Shown here one piece after another: positions 36,260-44,853 of a DNA stretch of 44,853 nucleotides; the stretch's first letter is position 1; each line of letters starts with the position of its first letter. The DNA is from Methylocystaceae bacterium. Lineage in GTDB: Bacteria; Pseudomonadota; Alphaproteobacteria; Rhizobiales; Beijerinckiaceae. Both the position numbers and the translations under genes were made by a program. Location of the stretch: NCBI GenBank assembly GCA_009773555.1, contig WSXZ01000068.1, positions 1 through 44,853 on the forward strand, read 5' to 3'. The notes beneath the pieces were generated by a model. It did not search any database, was not told the origin of the DNA, and saw only the letters and a program-made list of their open reading frames with translations.

Positions 36260-39070
36260 CTATCCCGTGTTCCGCAAACCCGCCGCAATGCCGTTGATCG
36301 ACATCAATATCCCTTCGCGAATGTCGTCGCCGCGCTCGCCTGCGCGATGGCGGCGGATCAATTCGACCTGCAGATAGTTCAGCGGCGCGATGTAAGGGAA
36401 GCGGTGCCTCAGCGAGCGTGCGAGCGTCGGATTGTCCGCGAGTCGCTCCTTGGAGCCGAGAAGTTTTTCGAGCGCGTCATTCGCGCGCGCATGCTCGGCC
36501 TCGATCATGCCGAAAATGCGCGCGGCAAGCGCCTTGTCCTCGACAAGTCCAGCGTAATGATGCGCGATCGACATGTCGGTCTTGGAGAGGATCATGTCGA
36601 TGTTCGAGAGCAGCGCGCGAAAGAACGGCCATTCTTCGCTCATCCGGCGCAGAAGCGCGAGCCGCGCTTTTTCGTCCTCTTCGATGAAATGCGCGATCGC
36701 CGAACCAAAGCCGTACCAGCCCGGCAGCGCGACGCGCGCCTGCGCCCAGGAAAAGCTCCACGGAATCGCGCGCAGATCCTCGATGCGGCGCGACGGTTTG
36801 CGCGAGGCCGGACGCGAGCCGATGTTCAGCGAGGCGATTTCCGAAATCGGCGTCGACGAAAAGAAGAAATCGACGAAGCCTTCGGTCCCGTAGACAAGGC
36901 CCCGATAGGCGGCCATGCCGGCCTCCGACAATTTTTCGGCGGCTTCCAGGAACTCCGGCGCCGGCGTCTTATGTGCGGACAGCAGCGTCGCCTCCAGCGT
37001 CGCCGCGACGAGCAGTTCGAGGTTGACGTGGCCGATCTGCGGATTGGCGTATTTCGCCGCGATCACTTCGCCCTGCTCGGTCAGACGGATCTGCCCATTC
37101 ACCGTGCCAGGCGGCTGCGCCAGAATGGCGTCGTAGCTCGGCCCGCCGCCGCGTCCGACGGTTCCGCCGCGTCCGTGGAAAAGCCGCAGGGCGACGTTCG
37201 GCAGTGGGCCGAAAAATTCCGCAAGCGCGGTCGAGGCGCGGTAGAGCTCCCAGATGCTTGTTAGGATGCCGCCGTCCTTGTTGGAGTCGGAGTAGCCGAG
37301 CATGACGTCCTGCTGCCCGCCGGAATTGACGACGAGCTTGAGGATGCCGGGCAGGGCGTAAAAATCCTGCATGATCGGCGCGGCGTTGCGCAGATCCTCA
37401 ATGGTTTCGAAGAGCGGCACGATGATGAGATCGGCGACGACGGCCTGTGTGTCGCGCGGATCGAGCGTGCCCCGCATCAGGCCGCATTCTTTTTGCAGCA
37501 GCAGAACTTCAAGGAGGTCGCTCACCGTTTCGGTGTGGCTGATGATGTAATGGCGGATCGCCTCGTCGCCGTAGAGCTGGCGCATCTCCCGCGCGCGCTC
37601 CATGATCGTCAATTCGCTCGTGGCGCGGTCGCTGTATGTCGCGCCCGGCAGGCGCACCGGCCGCGGATCGTTGAGCAGCCTCAGCAGCAGCTGCTGCTTT
37701 TCGGCTTCCGGGAGCGCGGCGTAATCGTCGACGACGCGGGCGACGCCGAGAAGCTCGGCGATGGTCTCCTCGTGCCGGTCGGAGCTTTGCCGCAAATCGA
37801 GCGTCGCAAGGTGAAAGCCGAAGACTTCGACGGCGCGGATCAGCGGCTCGAGCCGTTGCGTGGCGATGACCTCGCTGTGATGCACGCGAAGCGATTCATC
37901 GATGGTGACGAGATCGGCGAGCAGCGCCCATGAATTGGCGTAGGGCTCGCCCGGCGCCACGGCGTGGCGCGCCGCCTGGCCGCCGGTCAGCTTCTCCAGC
38001 GTGCCGGCAAGGCGCGAATAGACGCCGATGAGGGCGCGGCGATAGGGCTCGTCGTCACGATGCGGATTGTCGTCGCCCGAGCGGGCCGCAAGGGCTTCCA
38101 GCGCCTTGGTGCAGCCGGCGTACCGCCGCGAGATTGAAAGCTCGGCGCCAAGCTCATGCACTTCGACGAGATAGAAGCGCAGCGCCGTTTCGCATTGCAT
38201 GCGCATGGCGGTCGAGAGCGACTCCGCCATGACGTTCGGATTGCCGTCGCGGTCGCCGCCGACCCAGGCGCCCATGCGCAGGAACGGCGGCACGCGCAGT
38301 CCGTCGAGACGCTGTTCGATGTCGGCGTAAAGGCGCGGGATCTCGCGCAAAAAGGTGCTGCGATAATAGCTCAGCGTATTCTCGATTTCGTCGCGCACGG
38401 TCAAACGCGAATGACGCAACAGCTCGGTCTGCCAGAGCTGGGAGACGCGGGCGCGAAGCTGCATCTCGTTTTGCGCGCGCTCGGCCTTGCCGCGCATATG
38501 TTCGCGCGCGGCGAGCAGCGTGAAGATCGCGTGTTCGGCGTCGAGCAGGCTTTTGCGGCGCACTTCCGTCGGATGCGCGGTCAGCACCGGCGAAATCCAG
38601 CCGCGCGCCAGCGCCTGGGCGATCTTGCCGGCGCCGACGGCGGCCTTGCGCAGACGCGCGAAGGTCGTGGCGAGGCTCGGCGCGCCGGTGAAGGCGCCGC
38701 TCGCCTGGGCGCGGGCGCGCTGCTGCAGCGGATGCAAATCTTCGGCGATATTGGCAAGATGCGAGAAATAGCTGAAGGCGCGGATCACGGTGCGCGCCTC
38801 TTCCGCCGTCAGCGCGCGCAGCAGCGCGTCGAGATTCCTGTCGGCTTCGGCGTCCCCGTTGCGGCTGGCGGCGACCGAGAGCCGCCGGATCGTCTCGATG
38901 CGCTCGAAGGCCGTGGGGCCCTCATGTTCGCGAACGGCGTCGCCGAGCAGGCGCCCGAGAAGGCGAATGTCGTCAATGAGGGATTCGTCGCCCTTCAAGG
39001 CTTCGGGATCGGCGCCCGCCGCCGGAGCGGTCGTCACGAGCTTTTCCTGCGCCTGCGCTTCAAGCTGCAT
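36260..39070 (-). CDS. ppc: Phosphoenolpyruvate carboxylase
   Basis: The 936-residue protein is of full length for bacterial PEP carboxylase, which makes oxaloacetate from PEP and bicarbonate. Signatures include [10 protein letters not shown] (catalytic His), [10 protein letters not shown]-type [21 protein letters not shown] and [15 protein letters not shown] (glycine loop), with the end [14 protein letters not shown] typical of the family. It replenishes the TCA cycle, and in methylotrophs it feeds the serine cycle; the latter is inference for this organism. The first residues ([11 protein letters not shown]) are poorly conserved, so the exact start is uncertain. It stands alone upstream of the rhodanese gene. 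Confidence 0.97.
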   Translation of the reverse strand: MQLEAQAQEKLVTTAPAAGADPEALKGDESLIDDIRLLGRLLGDAVREHEGPTAFERIETIRRLSVAASRNGDAEADRNLDALLRALTAEEARTVIRAFSYFSHLANIAEDLHPLQQRARAQASGAFTGAPSLATTFARLRKAAVGAGKIAQALARGWISPVLTAHPTEVRRKSLLDAEHAIFTLLAAREHMRGKAERAQNEMQLRARVSQLWQTELLRHSRLTVRDEIENTLSYYRSTFLREIPRLYADIEQRLDGLRVPPFLRMGAWVGGDRDGNPNVMAESLSTAMRMQCETALRFYLVEVHELGAELSISRRYAGCTKALEALAARSGDDNPHRDDEPYRRALIGVYSRLAGTLEKLTGGQAARHAVAPGEPYANSWALLADLVTIDESLRVHHSEVIATQRLEPLIRAVEVFGFHLATLDLRQSSDRHEETIAELLGVARVVDDYAALPEAEKQQLLLRLLNDPRPVRLPGATYSDRATSELTIMERAREMRQLYGDEAIRHYIISHTETVSDLLEVLLLQKECGLMRGTLDPRDTQAVVADLIIVPLFETIEDLRNAAPIMQDFYALPGILKLVVNSGGQQDVMLGYSDSNKDGGILTSIWELYRASTALAEFFGPLPNVALRLFHGRGGTVGRGGGPSYDAILAQPPGTVNGQIRLTEQGEVIAAKYANPQIGHVNLELLVAATLEATLLSAHKTPAPEFLEAAEKLSEAGMAAYRGLVYGTEGFVDFFFSSTPISEIASLNIGSRPASRKPSRRIEDLRAIPWSFSWAQARVALPGWYGFGSAIAHFIEEDEKARLALLRRMSEEWPFFRALLSNIDMILSKTDMSIAHHYAGLVEDKALAARIFGMIEAEHARANDALEKLLGSKERLADNPTLARSLRHRFPYIAPLNYLQVELIRRHRAGERGDDIREGILMSINGIAAGLRNTG

Positions 39071-39193
39071 ACTATCGCGACCTTTGAAACTTTCCGCGCC
39101 TCAGGGCGCGTCCAGGGCAGCTATAGCAGGCTTCGCACGCCTTTTCGACGCGTCTGGCCTTCGGCGCGTTTTTCGACCGTCGCGCGCCGGCTT

Positions 39194-39481
39194 CTAAAAG
39201 CCGAAGAAATCCGGCTCTTCGCCGTGATACTTACGAAAATCGGTGGGAGTTAGCTGCTTTCGGCAAGATCGGGACAGATACGGCATATACCGCTTGAGGC
39301 AATTCTCCATCTCGAAAATGAAGACGGTGTTGCCGCCGCAGAAGCGGTAAGCGTCGGAGGCGCAGGCGTCCTGCTCGACCGCCATATCGTCGGCCGTGTT
39401 GCCTGCCCAGGTGTTCACGGCGAGCGCAGGCGTAGCGCCGCTCATCGCGCATAGCAGCGCAATTAATATGGTTTTTTGCAC
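39194..39481 (-). CDS. Small secreted Cys-rich protein, unknown
   Basis: From a GTG at 39,481 the 95-residue product has a signal peptide (QKTILIALLCAMSGATPALA). The mature part has four Cys in the pattern DACASDAYRFCGG, then ENCLKRYMPYLSRSCRKQL. The spacing (C-x7-C, then C-x10-C) resembles the Cys-rich GLG1-like repeat seen in small alphaproteobacterial periplasmic proteins, and two disulfides are likely. An open frame runs back to 39,523, but that would bury the signal. It ends FFGF. No function is known. Confidence 0.7.
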   Translation of the reverse strand: MQKTILIALLCAMSGATPALAVNTWAGNTADDMAVEQDACASDAYRFCGGNTVFIFEMENCLKRYMPYLSRSCRKQLTPTDFRKYHGEEPDFFGF

Positions 39482-39666
39482 GGGAGCCTCGCCGCCAACA
39501 GTGACCGCAACTTCCAACGCCAAAACTGCGTCAAGCGGGACAGTTTGACAAGAGCGGATGCGCTTGCCGTCGCGCCCGAGGCCGCGGCACTTGTTCGAGG
39601 CGGCTCTGCCGCTTATAGACGTCGGCGACGATGCGATCCGCCTAATCTCCGCAATTTGCGGCGCTA

Positions 39667-40203
39667 ATGGTCAAAGCCATGCTCGATACAACCGAAATTC
39701 TTATCTTCGCCGGGGTCGGCCTGGTCTTTGCGGTGGGCCTCCTCGCGTTCTGCAAATGGTCGGGCGCGGCCGTCCAGCGGATCGCCGCCTATGCGCTGAT
39801 CGCGCTGTGCTTCCTATACGTCGGCTTCGCCTTCCGCGCTGAGGAGCCGGGCCCCTGGGTCGGCTTTGAAATGACCGGCGTCGCCGTCTTCGGCACGCTC
39901 GCCGGCATGTCGATCATCGGCTCGCCCTGGTGGGTCGTCGCGGGCCTCGCGCTGCATCCGCTCTATGCGATTTACTTTCACTATATCGGCGCCGCCTCGC
40001 AATTCGCCCCCGCGCCCTTCGTGGTCGCCAATGCGGCCTTCGACGTCGCGATGGCGCTTTTCGTCGCTTATGCCGCATTGCGCGGCGGGCGCAAGAGCGT
40101 GACGCGCGCCGAGGACACGTCCGAGAAGGAGGCGCCGCAGCGCAGACTCGCAGCGCGTTCCCAGCATCGTTCGCAAAGCCGCGACGCCGGAGGTCCGGCG
40201 TGA
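39667..40203 (+). CDS. Integral membrane protein coupled to bioB
   Basis: The 178-residue protein has about five hydrophobic helices (near 10-28, 38-56, 68-86, 88-105 and 120-140), with [16 protein letters not shown] in the middle and a charged Arg/Ser/Glu tail. Its TGA overlaps the GTG of bioB, so the two are translated together. No family was recognised by motif. A role in the biotin pathway, for example precursor or product movement, is inference from linkage alone. Confidence 0.75.
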   Translation: MVKAMLDTTEILIFAGVGLVFAVGLLAFCKWSGAAVQRIAAYALIALCFLYVGFAFRAEEPGPWVGFEMTGVAVFGTLAGMSIIGSPWWVVAGLALHPLYAIYFHYIGAASQFAPAPFVVANAAFDVAMALFVAYAALRGGRKSVTRAEDTSEKEAPQRRLAARSQHRSQSRDAGGPA

Positions 40204-41183
40204 ACGCTCCCACGGACTTCTCCTTACGCTATGACTGGGGCGTCGAAGAGATCGTCGCCATTCATGATCAGCCGCTGCTCGATCTCGTCGCGCAGGCGAA
40301 CGCCGTTCATCGCCGCTTTCACGACGTCAATGACGTGCAGAAGGCGGCGCTGCTGTCGATCAAGACCGGCGGCTGTCCGGAAGACTGCTCCTATTGCCCG
40401 CAATCGGCGCATCACCGTGAAGTGAAGCTCGACCGCGTCGATCTCTTGGAGACGGCGGAGGTCCTCGGCGCCGCAAAGACCGCCCGAGAGGCCGGCGCCG
40501 ATCGCTTCTGCATGGGCGCCGCCTGGCGCTCCGCGCCCGAGGGCAAGCGCTTCGACGCCGTGCTCGACATGGTGCGCGGCGTGCGCGCGCTCGGCATGGA
40601 GGCCTGCGTCACGCTTGGCATGATCAACGAGTCGCAAGCGAAGCGCCTGGTCGACGCCGGACTCACCGCCTACAATCACAATCTCGACACCGGACCGGAA
40701 TTCTACAACGAGATCATCACCACCCGCACCTATCAGGACCGTCTCGACACGCTCAAGGCCGTGCGCGGCGCGGGGCTGGAGATGTGCTGCGGCGGCATTA
40801 TCGGCATGGGCGAAAGCGTGAAAGATCGCGCCGGCATGTTGCAGACGCTGGCGTCTTTCGATCCGCATCCGGAAAGCGTGCCGATCAACGCGCTGGTCGC
40901 CGTCGAAGGCACGCCGCTCGCCGGGCGCGCGCAGATCGACCCGCTCGATCTCGTGCGCATGATCGCGACGACGCGCATCGTCATGCCGAAGGCGCGGGTG
41001 CGGCTCTCGGCCGGCCGCTCGTCGCTGTCGCGCGAAGCGCAAATTCTCTGCCTGGTCGCTGGCGCCAATTCGATCTTCTACGGCGAGAAGCTGCTGACGA
41101 CGGGCAACGCCGGCGTCAATGAAGACGATGCGCTCTTCGCCGCTCTTGCGGCGCGCGAGGGGCGGGCGCCCACCGCGCCTTAA
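40200..41183 (+). CDS. bioB: Biotin synthase
   Basis: The 327-residue radical SAM enzyme inserts sulfur into dethiobiotin. The iron-sulfur motif CxxxCxxC is [13 protein letters not shown], with KTGGCPEDC before it. [22 protein letters not shown] and [10 protein letters not shown] (Arg that contacts the 2Fe-2S cluster) are all present. The GTG start at 40,200 ([14 protein letters not shown]) overlaps the membrane-protein stop; the frame is open much further upstream but only antisense-like. Tail to tail with lipB, overlapping by four bases; both enzymes belong to sulfur-linked cofactor synthesis. Confidence 0.96.
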   Translation: MNAPTDFSLRYDWGVEEIVAIHDQPLLDLVAQANAVHRRFHDVNDVQKAALLSIKTGGCPEDCSYCPQSAHHREVKLDRVDLLETAEVLGAAKTAREAGADRFCMGAAWRSAPEGKRFDAVLDMVRGVRALGMEACVTLGMINESQAKRLVDAGLTAYNHNLDTGPEFYNEIITTRTYQDRLDTLKAVRGAGLEMCCGGIIGMGESVKDRAGMLQTLASFDPHPESVPINALVAVEGTPLAGRAQIDPLDLVRMIATTRIVMPKARVRLSAGRSSLSREAQILCLVAGANSIFYGEKLLTTGNAGVNEDDALFAALAAREGRAPTAP

Positions 41184-41917
41184 GAGTCCTCGGCCGGGCC
41201 GAAAATCGCCTCGAAATTCCTGCGCAGCGCGGCGTCGACGGCAGACATGTCCGCCGCCACGCCGAGGTCCGCGAGGCTCGTGACGCCAAGGTGGGCGTCA
41301 CGCACGCCGCAAGGCGCGATGCCGGAAAAATGCGTCAGATCCGGCGCGACATTGAGCGCGATCCCGTGGAAGCTCACCCATTGCCGCAGGCGCACGCCGA
41401 TGGCGGCGATCTTGTCTTCCGCCATTTCGCCGCCCGGTCCCTTGGTCTTCTCCGGCCGCTCGACCCAGACGCCAACGCGCCCGGCACGCCGCTCGCTCGT
41501 GACGCCGAAATCGGCGAGCGTCGCGATGATCCATGATTCAAGCGCGCAGACGAAAGCGCGCACGTCGCGTTGGCGTCGCGAAAGATCGAGCATGACGTAA
41601 GCGACGCGCTGCTTGGGCCCGTGATAGGTGAATTGTCCGCCGCGTCCGGTGCGATAGACGGGAAAGCGCGCCTCGAGCAGATCCTGCTCTTTCGCCGAGG
41701 AGCCGCCGGTGTAGATTGACGGATGCTGCAGCAGCCAGACGCATTCGCGCGCCTCGCCCGAGGCGATGGCCGCGGCGCGCGCCTCCATAAAAGCCACCGC
41801 CTCCTCATAGGGGACGAGATCGTCGCTGACGCGCCATTCGACCGGCGGCGCGCCAGGGCGCAGACGCATGACGGCGTCTAGGGAGCCGTGAGAAGGCGGA
41901 CAAGGCGTTTCAGTCAT
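41180..41917 (-). CDS. lipB: Octanoyl-[ACP]:protein N-octanoyltransferase
   Basis: The 245-residue LipB transfers octanoyl groups from acyl carrier protein to lipoyl domains. It has [22 protein letters not shown] (RGGxxTYHGPGQ block), [17 protein letters not shown] with the catalytic Lys, and FSGIAPCGV with the acyl-carrying Cys. The length is normal with a short N-terminal extension ([11 protein letters not shown]). Its last four bases overlap the end of bioB on the other strand. Complete. Confidence 0.95.
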   Translation of the reverse strand: MTETPCPPSHGSLDAVMRLRPGAPPVEWRVSDDLVPYEEAVAFMEARAAAIASGEARECVWLLQHPSIYTGGSSAKEQDLLEARFPVYRTGRGGQFTYHGPKQRVAYVMLDLSRRQRDVRAFVCALESWIIATLADFGVTSERRAGRVGVWVERPEKTKGPGGEMAEDKIAAIGVRLRQWVSFHGIALNVAPDLTHFSGIAPCGVRDAHLGVTSLADLGVAADMSAVDAALRRNFEAIFGPAEDS

Positions 41918-42166
41918 TCGGCCGAACGAAGCCCATCAAGCGCGGCGAGACGCACGTTCCGGCGAAACTGAATCTCGGCGATTGCTTCACGCCTAGAGCG
42001 TTTCGCGAGCAGCCTCTGTATAAGTGCAAGAATTTCTCGAAAAGCGACCGTAACAACCGCGTTGAATTGGATGTCTGGTCGCGGCTCAGCTTCAATTCTA
42101 TCCCCTTGTTCATTCACGCGCCGGTCGCAACTGCGTGCAATGATTAGCGCAAAGCAGGAGAACGCA

Positions 42167-42379
42167 ATGGTTTACTTGTTCGAGTTTTTCGCAATCGACG
42201 CCGCCGGCCAACGCCTTTCTCTAAATGCGACGAAACGTCGTGTAAAGACGGCGGCGCTCGCGGACGACTATGGGCAAACAATGATGCGCGATGTCTTCTA
42301 TGACAATCAAAAGGCCACCATCTGCGTCATTAAGGATCAAGTGGGGCATACGATTCGTGAAGTGCTTGCGAACGCCTGA
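42167..42379 (+). CDS. Small hypothetical protein, 70 residues
   Basis: ATG 42,167 follows AGGAGA at about 7 bases, a strong site. The product starts MVYLFEFFAIDAAGQRLS and has the phase KATICVIKDQVGHTI near the end. It seems a compact alpha/beta fold without signal or membrane helix. The frame is open further upstream, but no better start is found. No family was recognised. Confidence 0.6.
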   Translation: MVYLFEFFAIDAAGQRLSLNATKRRVKTAALADDYGQTMMRDVFYDNQKATICVIKDQVGHTIREVLANA

Positions 42380-42544
42380 ACGTCACAAAAGAGCAGTTCG
42401 TCCCGCCAAGGCGATCGGCGCGCCGCAATGTAATGCGCGTCCTTACGAGCAAAGAGCGGGCGGTTAGGCGTTCGCCGCTTGTCATCTGGGAGCCGATTTG
42501 TTAGACGCAGCGCGCCGGCGCTTCGCGTTAAGCGGAGCGTCCTT

Positions 42545-42596
42545 GCGGCCGTGGCGGAATTGGTAGACGCGCTTTCGAGTCCTCTCGGCCGCACCA
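42545..42596 (+). pseudogene. tRNA-Leu missing its anticodon arm
   Basis: The 5' part (GCGGCCGTGGCGGAATTGGT-AGACGCGC) is the acceptor strand and D arm of a bacterial tRNA-Leu, and the 3' part (TTCGAGTCCTC-TCGGCCGCACCA) is the T loop, 3' T-stem strand, acceptor strand and CCA. Acceptor strands pair perfectly. Between them, the anticodon arm, long variable arm and 5' T-stem strand are absent: 52 bases remain where about 85-87 are expected. It cannot act as a tRNA. Confidence 0.88.
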
Positions 42597-42815
42597 AGGT
42601 TAGCGCCATAAAAGCGCCCCGAGTCCGCGCGGCCGATTGCGGCGCCGCAGCGGGCAAACATCAGCCACATTCCCCATTGCAATATCGTTGCGCTGGCGCT
42701 TGGTCAGTGCAAGCCGCCTGCTCGATCTTCGCAAATGAGCGCGCCGCGCGCCTTGTGCGCAGACGCGAGGCGTTCGACGCCGCTCTTTGGTTCGACGGCG
42801 CCCGGAGAGGGAAGC

Positions 42816-43691
42816 ATGGCTGTGTCGTTAAGAGACCGCAGGCCGCCGCCAAAGGCCGACACTATCGAGACGCGCGCCCGCTATGCCTGGCATGATATCG
42901 AAGGCGATTGGCGCGCGGCGTCGCCGCGGCCGGCGGGTTCGCGCCGCCAGTCCTACGCAACGGCGTCCGATCGCAACTTCGAAAGGGTCGAGCGCTTCTT
43001 CTACATTGGCGCCGCCGCGCTAGTCGTCATCGGCACCGCCATCGTCGTCGGCTCCGCCTTCTGGGGCGAACTTCCGCAAAATGGCGATCCCGCAGATTCA
43101 ATGGCGCCTCAAAAAATAGCGCCTCCCGCGCCGCGCGGGGCGCCGAGCCAAGCGCATCCTGGGGCGCCGGCCGCCAATTTGCGATCGCATGAACAGCCGC
43201 TCTCGATCATCGCCGGACCGGTGGGGCCGACAGCGACGCCAGAACGCGCCGCGTCGGCGCAGGACGGCGCGGAATCGGCGCCGGGCGCCCAAACGTCGAA
43301 CCCTCTCGCGGCATCCATCGCGAACCTCGACCTCGAGCCGGAATTTCTCAGCGACGGCATCGCGGGAAAGCGCAGATCGGCGCGCCGCGGCGCGGACGAT
43401 AGCGCGTCGGCGACGGCGAACGTCGCGGCTGAACAGGAGCCGCCCGCGTCCGAAGCGCGAACCGGCAAATGCTACGTCAGGATTTCGGGACGCGTGGTCA
43501 ACAGCGGCGTCTGTCAGATCTCGCGAAAAGGCGGCGCGGTGATCTTCCAATATTCCGGTCAGACGCTGACGCTTTCTCCGGCCAGGGGAAAAGCCTGGTC
43601 TGCGGCGCTCGGCGGCAAAACTCTCGGAAACGTTTACAAGAGCGGATCCTGCTGGGGGTCAAAGAGCACATATATCTGCGATCGCGGGTAG
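42816..43691 (+). CDS. Membrane-anchored protein of unknown function with conserved C-terminal domain
   Basis: From ATG 42,816 the 291-residue product has a charged cytosolic N-terminus (about 1-60) and one membrane helix (FFYIGAAALVVIGTAIVVGS, about 62-81). A long Pro/Ala-rich linker follows, and a C-terminal domain with GKCYVRISGRVVNSGVC and SARGK-like/GNVYKSGSCW segments, ending in CDRG. The three late Cys may form disulfides in the periplasm. The frame is open to 42,735, but the chosen start follows GAGAGGGA. The layout (anchor, Pro-rich spacer, small domain) suggests a cell-wall-spanning protein; no family was recognised. Confidence 0.65.
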   Translation: MAVSLRDRRPPPKADTIETRARYAWHDIEGDWRAASPRPAGSRRQSYATASDRNFERVERFFYIGAAALVVIGTAIVVGSAFWGELPQNGDPADSMAPQKIAPPAPRGAPSQAHPGAPAANLRSHEQPLSIIAGPVGPTATPERAASAQDGAESAPGAQTSNPLAASIANLDLEPEFLSDGIAGKRRSARRGADDSASATANVAAEQEPPASEARTGKCYVRISGRVVNSGVCQISRKGGAVIFQYSGQTLTLSPARGKAWSAALGGKTLGNVYKSGSCWGSKSTYICDRG

Positions 43692-43737
43692 GCGGCGCCT
43701 CGCGCAGCCTTAGAACGCGCTTCCCGATCACATTGCG

Positions 43738-44694
43738 CTAAGGCTCGCCGGATTTCGGCGGCTCTTGCGCGCCATGCTCATGCTCATGCGGCGCCTGCCT
43801 GGCCTTTGGTCCAAGGGTTTTGGCGATGATCGGCTCCGTCGTCGATGTCCAATCCGAACCGGCGGCGACGATCGGGGTCGGCGCGTCGCCCGGAACCATG
43901 TGGACGAGCGAATAGCCGCGCTTTTTCAGTTCGCGCAGAAATTCCGGCAGCATCTGCGCGGTGATCCCTTGCGAATCGTGGAAGAGCACGATGCCTTTGC
44001 GGTTCTTTTCAAGCCGCGACAGCACGAGATCAAGTTCGGCCTTGGGCGTCATATGCGACCAGTCCGAGGCCCACAAATCCGAGCCGAAGATCGTGTAGCC
44101 GCGCGCCGTGAGGTCGGCGACGAGCGCGGGCGTATCGGCGAAGCCGGGAAAGCGGAAGAAGGGCGCGGCCGTCGCGCCGAGCGCCTTGTTCACGGCGGCG
44201 ATCCCCTTGTCGATGTCGGCCTTGGCGGCGTCCTCGCTCATCAGCCTCAGGGTCTTGTCCGGATGGCTGTAGGAATGGTGAGCGATGGTATGGCCGTCCG
44301 CGGCGGCGCGCTTCACCAGTGCAGGCAGGCCTTCCGCATTCCGGCCGATCAGAAAGAAGGTCACGCGTGCGCATTCCTTGGCGAGCGCGTCGAGCACTTG
44401 CGGCGTTGGAGACGCCGGTCCGTCATCGAACGTCAGCACCACCTCATGGTCGCGCAAATCGAGCGTGCGCGGATAGCTTTGCAGGCCGACCGCCGTTCCC
44501 TTGGAGCGGTCGACTTCGATGATTCGCGACACGCCAAGCGCGTCGGGTCCGCAGGTCCGTTCCACGGCGGCGGCGTCGCGCGGGGCGTTAGAAACGCTGG
44601 CGGCGGACAAAACCCCCAGCAAGAGCGCGAACCGCTGGAGGGGCGCGGCGACTGTCGCTTTAGATCTTTTCAGCAATAGAAAAATGGCTGTCAT
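43738..44694 (-). CDS. Polysaccharide deacetylase (NodB homology domain) protein
   Basis: The 318-residue protein has an N-terminal signal or anchor (about 16-37) and a NodB domain with the motifs VVLTFDDGPA (catalytic base Asp and metal Asp), HHSYSHP (metal His pair), FFRFPGF, SDLWASDW and a late IVLFHDS (catalytic His). It should remove N- or O-acetyl groups from a cell-wall or exopolysaccharide sugar in the periplasm. The C-terminus is a short Pro/His/Glu-rich tail. It is convergent with the preceding membrane-anchored protein. Complete. Confidence 0.9.
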   Translation of the reverse strand: MTAIFLLLKRSKATVAAPLQRFALLLGVLSAASVSNAPRDAAAVERTCGPDALGVSRIIEVDRSKGTAVGLQSYPRTLDLRDHEVVLTFDDGPASPTPQVLDALAKECARVTFFLIGRNAEGLPALVKRAAADGHTIAHHSYSHPDKTLRLMSEDAAKADIDKGIAAVNKALGATAAPFFRFPGFADTPALVADLTARGYTIFGSDLWASDWSHMTPKAELDLVLSRLEKNRKGIVLFHDSQGITAQMLPEFLRELKKRGYSLVHMVPGDAPTPIVAAGSDWTSTTEPIIAKTLGPKARQAPHEHEHGAQEPPKSGEP

Positions 44695-44764
44695 GACGGT
44701 TGCCGGTTTGATTTCTCGCGCCCCCGGGTTAAGAGCGCGACCATAATATAGCGCGGGACCGCCT

Positions 44765-44853
44765 ATGCCGCTCGATCATGAAGATACGGCGACCCCCGCC
44801 GAGGACTTCCGCGACGGCGGAGAGGCGTCTCTCAGCCGGGAATTCGTTCTCGA
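44765..44853 (+). CDS. Start of a gene cut by the window edge
   Basis: ATG 44,765 opens a frame to the end of the window with an acidic N-terminus (MPLDHEDTATPAEDF, then SLSREFVL). It lies 70 bases from the divergent deacetylase start. The pattern is reminiscent of the N-terminus of MgtE magnesium transporters, but 29 residues are too few to decide. Confidence 0.4.
   Translation, partial: MPLDHEDTATPAEDFRDGGEASLSREFVL

Noticed and set aside
36233-37264. 343-codon plus-strand open frame opposite ppc
   Set aside because: Antisense shadow of ppc, very Arg-rich, no start site.
43707-43746. Inverted repeat AGCCTTAG/CTAAGGCT between convergent genes as a terminator
   Set aside because: Arms are only 8 bp with a 24-base spacer and no T tract; too weak to call.

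Overview
The window looks like a chromosomal segment of a high-GC alphaproteobacterium of the Hyphomicrobiales (Rhizobiales). The Methylocystaceae/Beijerinckiaceae neighbourhood is the best guess, from protein character, a cbbP-cbbT-cbbA-cbbE gene order, a large PEP carboxylase and rhizobial-type palindromic intergenic DNA. No single gene fixes the genus, so the placement is inference.

Left part (1 to about 20,000) is an accessory region full of broken genes. Positions 1-8000 hold scraps of what looks like a stress/low-oxygen carbohydrate module: a GH13 fragment, a decayed PRPP synthetase, a GH with tandem F5/8 type C domains, a PfkB sugar kinase, an ftsH with a 31-nt deletion and no N-terminus, and a piece of P-type ATPase whose phosphorylation motif is mutated. 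IS256 and ISL3 transposase remnants lie among them. From 8000 to 18,500 come small envelope or secreted proteins (SmbP-like, L,D-transpeptidase with Ser in place of Cys, a peptidoglycan-binding protein), a GH1 enzyme, a gluconolactonase-like protein and an SDR, mixed with broken genes (an NDUFA9-like protein, an AI-2E transporter, a DUF3363 relaxase). The region ends at a serine-recombinase C-terminus whose reading frame runs into the 3' end of a tRNA-Met gene (20,002-20,078). That is the classic edge of an integrated element, and the element must lie to the left.

20,331-24,968 is a tight, intact sugar-phosphate operon, cbbP-cbbT-cbbA-cbbE, with no cbbF or RuBisCO in view. It is followed by a palindromic repeat and then the 5' half of a tRNA-Gln, which is interrupted at about 25,243 by lower-GC DNA carrying a truncated TcmP gene fused out of frame to the tail of a DUF5131 gene. 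This is a second, smaller scar of mobile or defence-associated DNA.

26,500-36,250 is mixed accessory metabolism: a nitrobindin-like beta-barrel, a signal-less solute-binding protein with a cupin, an OpgC acyltransferase overlapping an SGNH hydrolase, glycerol dehydrogenase, a GMC sugar dehydrogenase (broken) with its Tat small subunit, a frameshifted transaldolase-like gene, a methyltransferase and a rhodanese. 36,260-44,853 is core: ppc, bioB with a membrane-protein partner, lipB, a tRNA-Leu lacking its anticodon arm, a membrane-anchored unknown and a polysaccharide deacetylase, then the start of another gene.

The most notable pattern is that several loci (ftsH, NDUFA9-like, GMC oxidoreductase, tRNA-Leu) are each damaged by a single short internal deletion. 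Either this genome decays that way or the assembly drops short segments; raw reads would decide. I did not find a clearly intact, new multi-gene system. The best candidates for a second look are the TcmP/DUF5131 scar, the orphan terminator at 27.4 kb, the OpgC-SGNH pair and the Cys-to-Ser L,D-transpeptidase.
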